Assembly (NCBI GenBank): GCA_019244415.1
Contig: JAFASN010000074.1
Span: 1 to 45,486 of the forward strand
DNA length: 45,486 bases
Direction of reading: 5' to 3'
Source: Verrucomicrobiota bacterium
GTDB taxonomy: Bacteria > Verrucomicrobiota > Verrucomicrobiia > Chthoniobacterales > UBA10450
The translations under genes were made by a program, and so were the position numbers. The notes under the pieces were generated by a model. The model worked only from the letters and a program-made list of their open reading frames with translations, searched no databases and was not told where the DNA came from. Positions 43,284 to 45,486 of the stretch are shown piece after piece; within the stretch, counting starts at the first letter, position 1, and each line of letters opens with the position of its first letter.

Positions 43284-45486
43284 TCAGTCGCCTGATCCGC
43301 TTGCGCCGCTCTGCTCGGTTTTATTTTCCGATGGGCTCTTGATCACAAGCGCGGGCAGATCAGCCTGCTTGATCATCGCGATTACCTTCGGCAGCTCGCC
43401 GTTCTTGATGTCGGCCCATTTCTTCAACTGCTCATCCAGGCGGCTGTTCAACATGGCGAAAACGTCGAGCTGCCCTTTCGTTGGCGCATGATCCCCGGCT
43501 TCAATGGAGTGGCTGAACGAATCGAACTCTTCGTTGAGCATGTTCGGGAAGGCCAGGTTCGCTTCCGAGCCTTTCATATTCACTTGGATCAACTGCTCCT
43601 CGACTGCTGACATGTCGCGCTCCATCGCGTCGGCGGAATCGAGGGCCACTTTCACTCGCGGTTCTTCACCGAATTTCTCGTGCAAGGTTTTGATCTGCGA
43701 TTTCACGTCGCGAATCTCGTTGACCGCTTCGTGCAGTTCTGAAATCCGCTGCGCCACCTGTTGCGACAACGCGAACTGCTTTTGCAATTCCAGCTCCTGA
43801 TCTTTTGTGCGCGGGTCCATCACCAGATGCAACGTGGCGGTTTGCGTCTTGCCATCGGCGCTGAGTTTGACCTGGTACTCACCCGGCATGGCGAGCGGCC
43901 CACGCGGGCCGTTGCCGGAGTAAAACGCGCCCGGTATTTGCACCGGATCATTGTAGCGCAAGTCCCAGGCGAACCGGTTCATGCCTTCATTGGCGGGGAT
44001 CGTTTTCACAGGCTCGACGCGGTCCGGCCATTCCGGCGGCTGCTCATTGTCTTTCTTCTGCCTGCTCGAGAGATGGCGCACGAGCTTGCCGTTGCTGTCG
44101 AAAATGTCGAGCGTCACTTCATCTTTCGGCGCGGTTTTGAAATAGTAATCAATGAGCGCGCCTGGCGGCGGATCATCGCCCACCGGCTGCCGCTTATCGA
44201 ACTCCTCGGGGTAATGCAATCGCAACGCAGTTTGCGGCTGGTAAAGTACAACGTCATCGCTCGCGTTCTGCGGATTGAGTTGTCGCAGCGGCGTGACATC
44301 ATCCAGCACCCAGAAGGCGCGGCCGTGGGTGGCGGCGACAAGATCGTCATCTTTTACGACCAGGTCATGAATGGGCGAAGGTGGCAGGTTTAACTGCAAC
44401 GGCTGCCAATGTGCGCCGTCGTCTAACGAGAAATAGACTCCCAGCTCCGTGCCGGCGTAGAGCAGACCTTTGCGCTTCGGATCTTCGCGGACGGTGTGCG
44501 TGTAAGCGCCATCAGGAATGCCGTTGTTAATCGCCGTCCATGTTTTGCCCAGATCGTTCGTCTTAAAAAGATAGGGCTTCAAATCGTCCAGCCGGTGCCG
44601 GTCAACCGCCATGTAAGCCGTGTTGGCGTCATGCGGCGACGGATCAATGATCGAGACCGTACTCCACTCCGGCATTTTGGGCGTGACATTCGCCCAGGTC
44701 TTTCCGTCATCCGTACTCACGTGGACAAGGCCATCATCGCTGCCTGCCCACAACGTGCCCTGCTGCTTGGGCGACTCCGCCAGCGCGAAAACGGTGTCGT
44801 AGTACTCAACCGAAGTGATGTCCTTCGTCAGCGGCCCGCCGCTCGGCTGCTGCTTCGATTTGTCGTTTCTCGTCAGGTCATTGCTGATCTGCGTCCAGCT
44901 CACGCCGCCGTCGCTGGATTTGAAAACGCATTCCGCCGCGGTGTAGAGCACGTCGGGGTTATGCGGCGAAATCATCAGCGGCGAAACCCATTGGAAGCGG
45001 TGGACGAGATCGGCGGCGCCGTGGCCGGAATTATCGAGCGGCCAAACGCTCATGTCGCGCGATTCCTCTTTCGCTTTGTTGTAGCGGTTGATGTAGCCCT
45101 CGCTGTTTGAGTAAATCACGTGCCAGTCGCGCGGATCAGCGAAGACAAAGCCGCATTCGCCGCCGCCGGCGGGATACCAATCCTGCGGCCCGATCACGCC
45201 CGAATCCGTGCGGCTGGCGATGCAGACGTTCGAGTTATCCTGTTGCGCGCCGTAGATGTGATATGGGAACGCGTTGTCGGTCGCCACGTGGTAAAACTGC
45301 GCCGTCGGCTGATTGTTTTGCGTTGTCCATGTTTTGCCGCCGTCAGTTGAAATGCTCGCGCCGCCATCATTGGCATTGCCGATTCGCTTGGGATCAGTGG
45401 GATCAATCCACAACCCGTGATGATCGCCATGACGCGCCGGAAGCAGCGTGAAATTTTTGCCGCCATCCACAGATTTGAAGGCGCCG
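43284..45486 (-). CDS. Sortilin/VPS10-like beta-propeller protein, C-terminal part
   Basis: The frame is open at the right edge, so the N-terminus is missing. About 730 residues are visible. Six or more BNR/Asp-box repeats (SxDGGxTW forms: STDGGKTWTT, SSDGGVSWTQ, STDDGKTWAN, KTNDLGKTWTA) form a beta-propeller to about residue 370. After that comes a region ending with GHPxEYQ-like GEYQVKLSADGKTQT, then a coiled-coil segment (LELQKQFALSQQVAQRISEL). No catalytic motif of true sialidases is clear. Such proteins are common, often large and secreted in Verrucomicrobia and Bacteroidetes. Function unknown. Confidence 0.8.
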   Translation of the reverse strand, partial: GAFKSVDGGKNFTLLPARHGDHHGLWIDPTDPKRIGNANDGGASISTDGGKTWTTQNNQPTAQFYHVATDNAFPYHIYGAQQDNSNVCIASRTDSGVIGPQDWYPAGGGECGFVFADPRDWHVIYSNSEGYINRYNKAKEESRDMSVWPLDNSGHGAADLVHRFQWVSPLMISPHNPDVLYTAAECVFKSSDGGVSWTQISNDLTRNDKSKQQPSGGPLTKDITSVEYYDTVFALAESPKQQGTLWAGSDDGLVHVSTDDGKTWANVTPKMPEWSTVSIIDPSPHDANTAYMAVDRHRLDDLKPYLFKTNDLGKTWTAINNGIPDGAYTHTVREDPKRKGLLYAGTELGVYFSLDDGAHWQPLQLNLPPSPIHDLVVKDDDLVAATHGRAFWVLDDVTPLRQLNPQNASDDVVLYQPQTALRLHYPEEFDKRQPVGDDPPPGALIDYYFKTAPKDEVTLDIFDSNGKLVRHLSSRQKKDNEQPPEWPDRVEPVKTIPANEGMNRFAWDLRYNDPVQIPGAFYSGNGPRGPLAMPGEYQVKLSADGKTQTATLHLVMDPRTKDQELELQKQFALSQQVAQRISELHEAVNEIRDVKSQIKTLHEKFGEEPRVKVALDSADAMERDMSAVEEQLIQVNMKGSEANLAFPNMLNEEFDSFSHSIEAGDHAPTKGQLDVFAMLNSRLDEQLKKWADIKNGELPKVIAMIKQADLPALVIKSPSENKTEQSGASGSGD

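Overview
The window reads as a GC-rich chromosomal segment of a Gram-negative bacterium. Evidence is lpxA (lipid A), an RND/TolC efflux system and outer-membrane-type proteins, and phosphatidylethanolamine synthesis. The GyrA active-site region, the DUF6249-type protein, the Stf0 sulfotransferase, the FnIII and sortilin-like proteins and the many starts without a Shine-Dalgarno suggest the PVC group, most likely a Verrucomicrobia (Spartobacteria-like) soil lineage. That placement is inference from gene content. There are no rRNA genes, IS elements, prophage or CRISPR arrays.

Layout. 1-3024: end of an FnIII protein, then a two-gene sulfur-oxidation unit (MBL-fold persulfide dioxygenase/rhodanese plus a molybdenum sulfite oxidase). 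3316-5979: tRNA-Arg(CCU), an MFS transporter and an APC permease. 5873-11802 (minus): a MarR-controlled operon of adaptor, RND pump and glutathionyl-hydroquinone reductase with a 32-bp palindromic operator, followed by an ArnT-like glycosyltransferase. 13520-20408: the transcription/translation operon nusA-infB-rbfA-nrnA-truB-ribF, with a strong promoter and an attenuator-like leader but no rimP. 20431-22005 (minus): a DUF6249-like protein, an ECF sigma factor and a small membrane protein. 22144-26169: tRNA-Gly(GCC), pyrF, a lipoate-ligase-like gene, a polyprenyl synthase, radC and lpxA. 26211-30342 (minus): a second MarR gene with tolC and pgeF, and moeA. 30356-31901: a heptamer repeat, tRNA-Ser(GCU) and a probably acquired pair of unknown genes, one with uracil-DNA-glycosylase-like motifs. 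31902-33743: a GGQ release-factor-like protein, a Gfo/Idh/MocA oxidoreductase and two tiny threonine-rich lipoproteins. 33891-40224 (minus): gyrB, antitoxin, RelE/ParE toxin, Stf0 sulfotransferase and gyrA in one tight run. 40491-45486: psd-pssA (PE synthesis), a sugar nucleotidyltransferase, a DoxX-like protein and a truncated sortilin-like beta-propeller protein.

How the parts fit. MoeA would supply molybdopterin for the sulfite oxidase, and the two MarR loci together provide a complete tripartite pump. The most unusual features are: the toxin-antitoxin pair plus sulfotransferase inside the gyrB-gyrA run; a strong context bias of GTAC sites (almost always AGTAC or GTACT) that is absent from the island beside tRNA-Ser; intergenic hairpins built from heptamers; and at least three promoters whose -10 box lies only 6-8 nt before the start codon, implying leaderless mRNAs.
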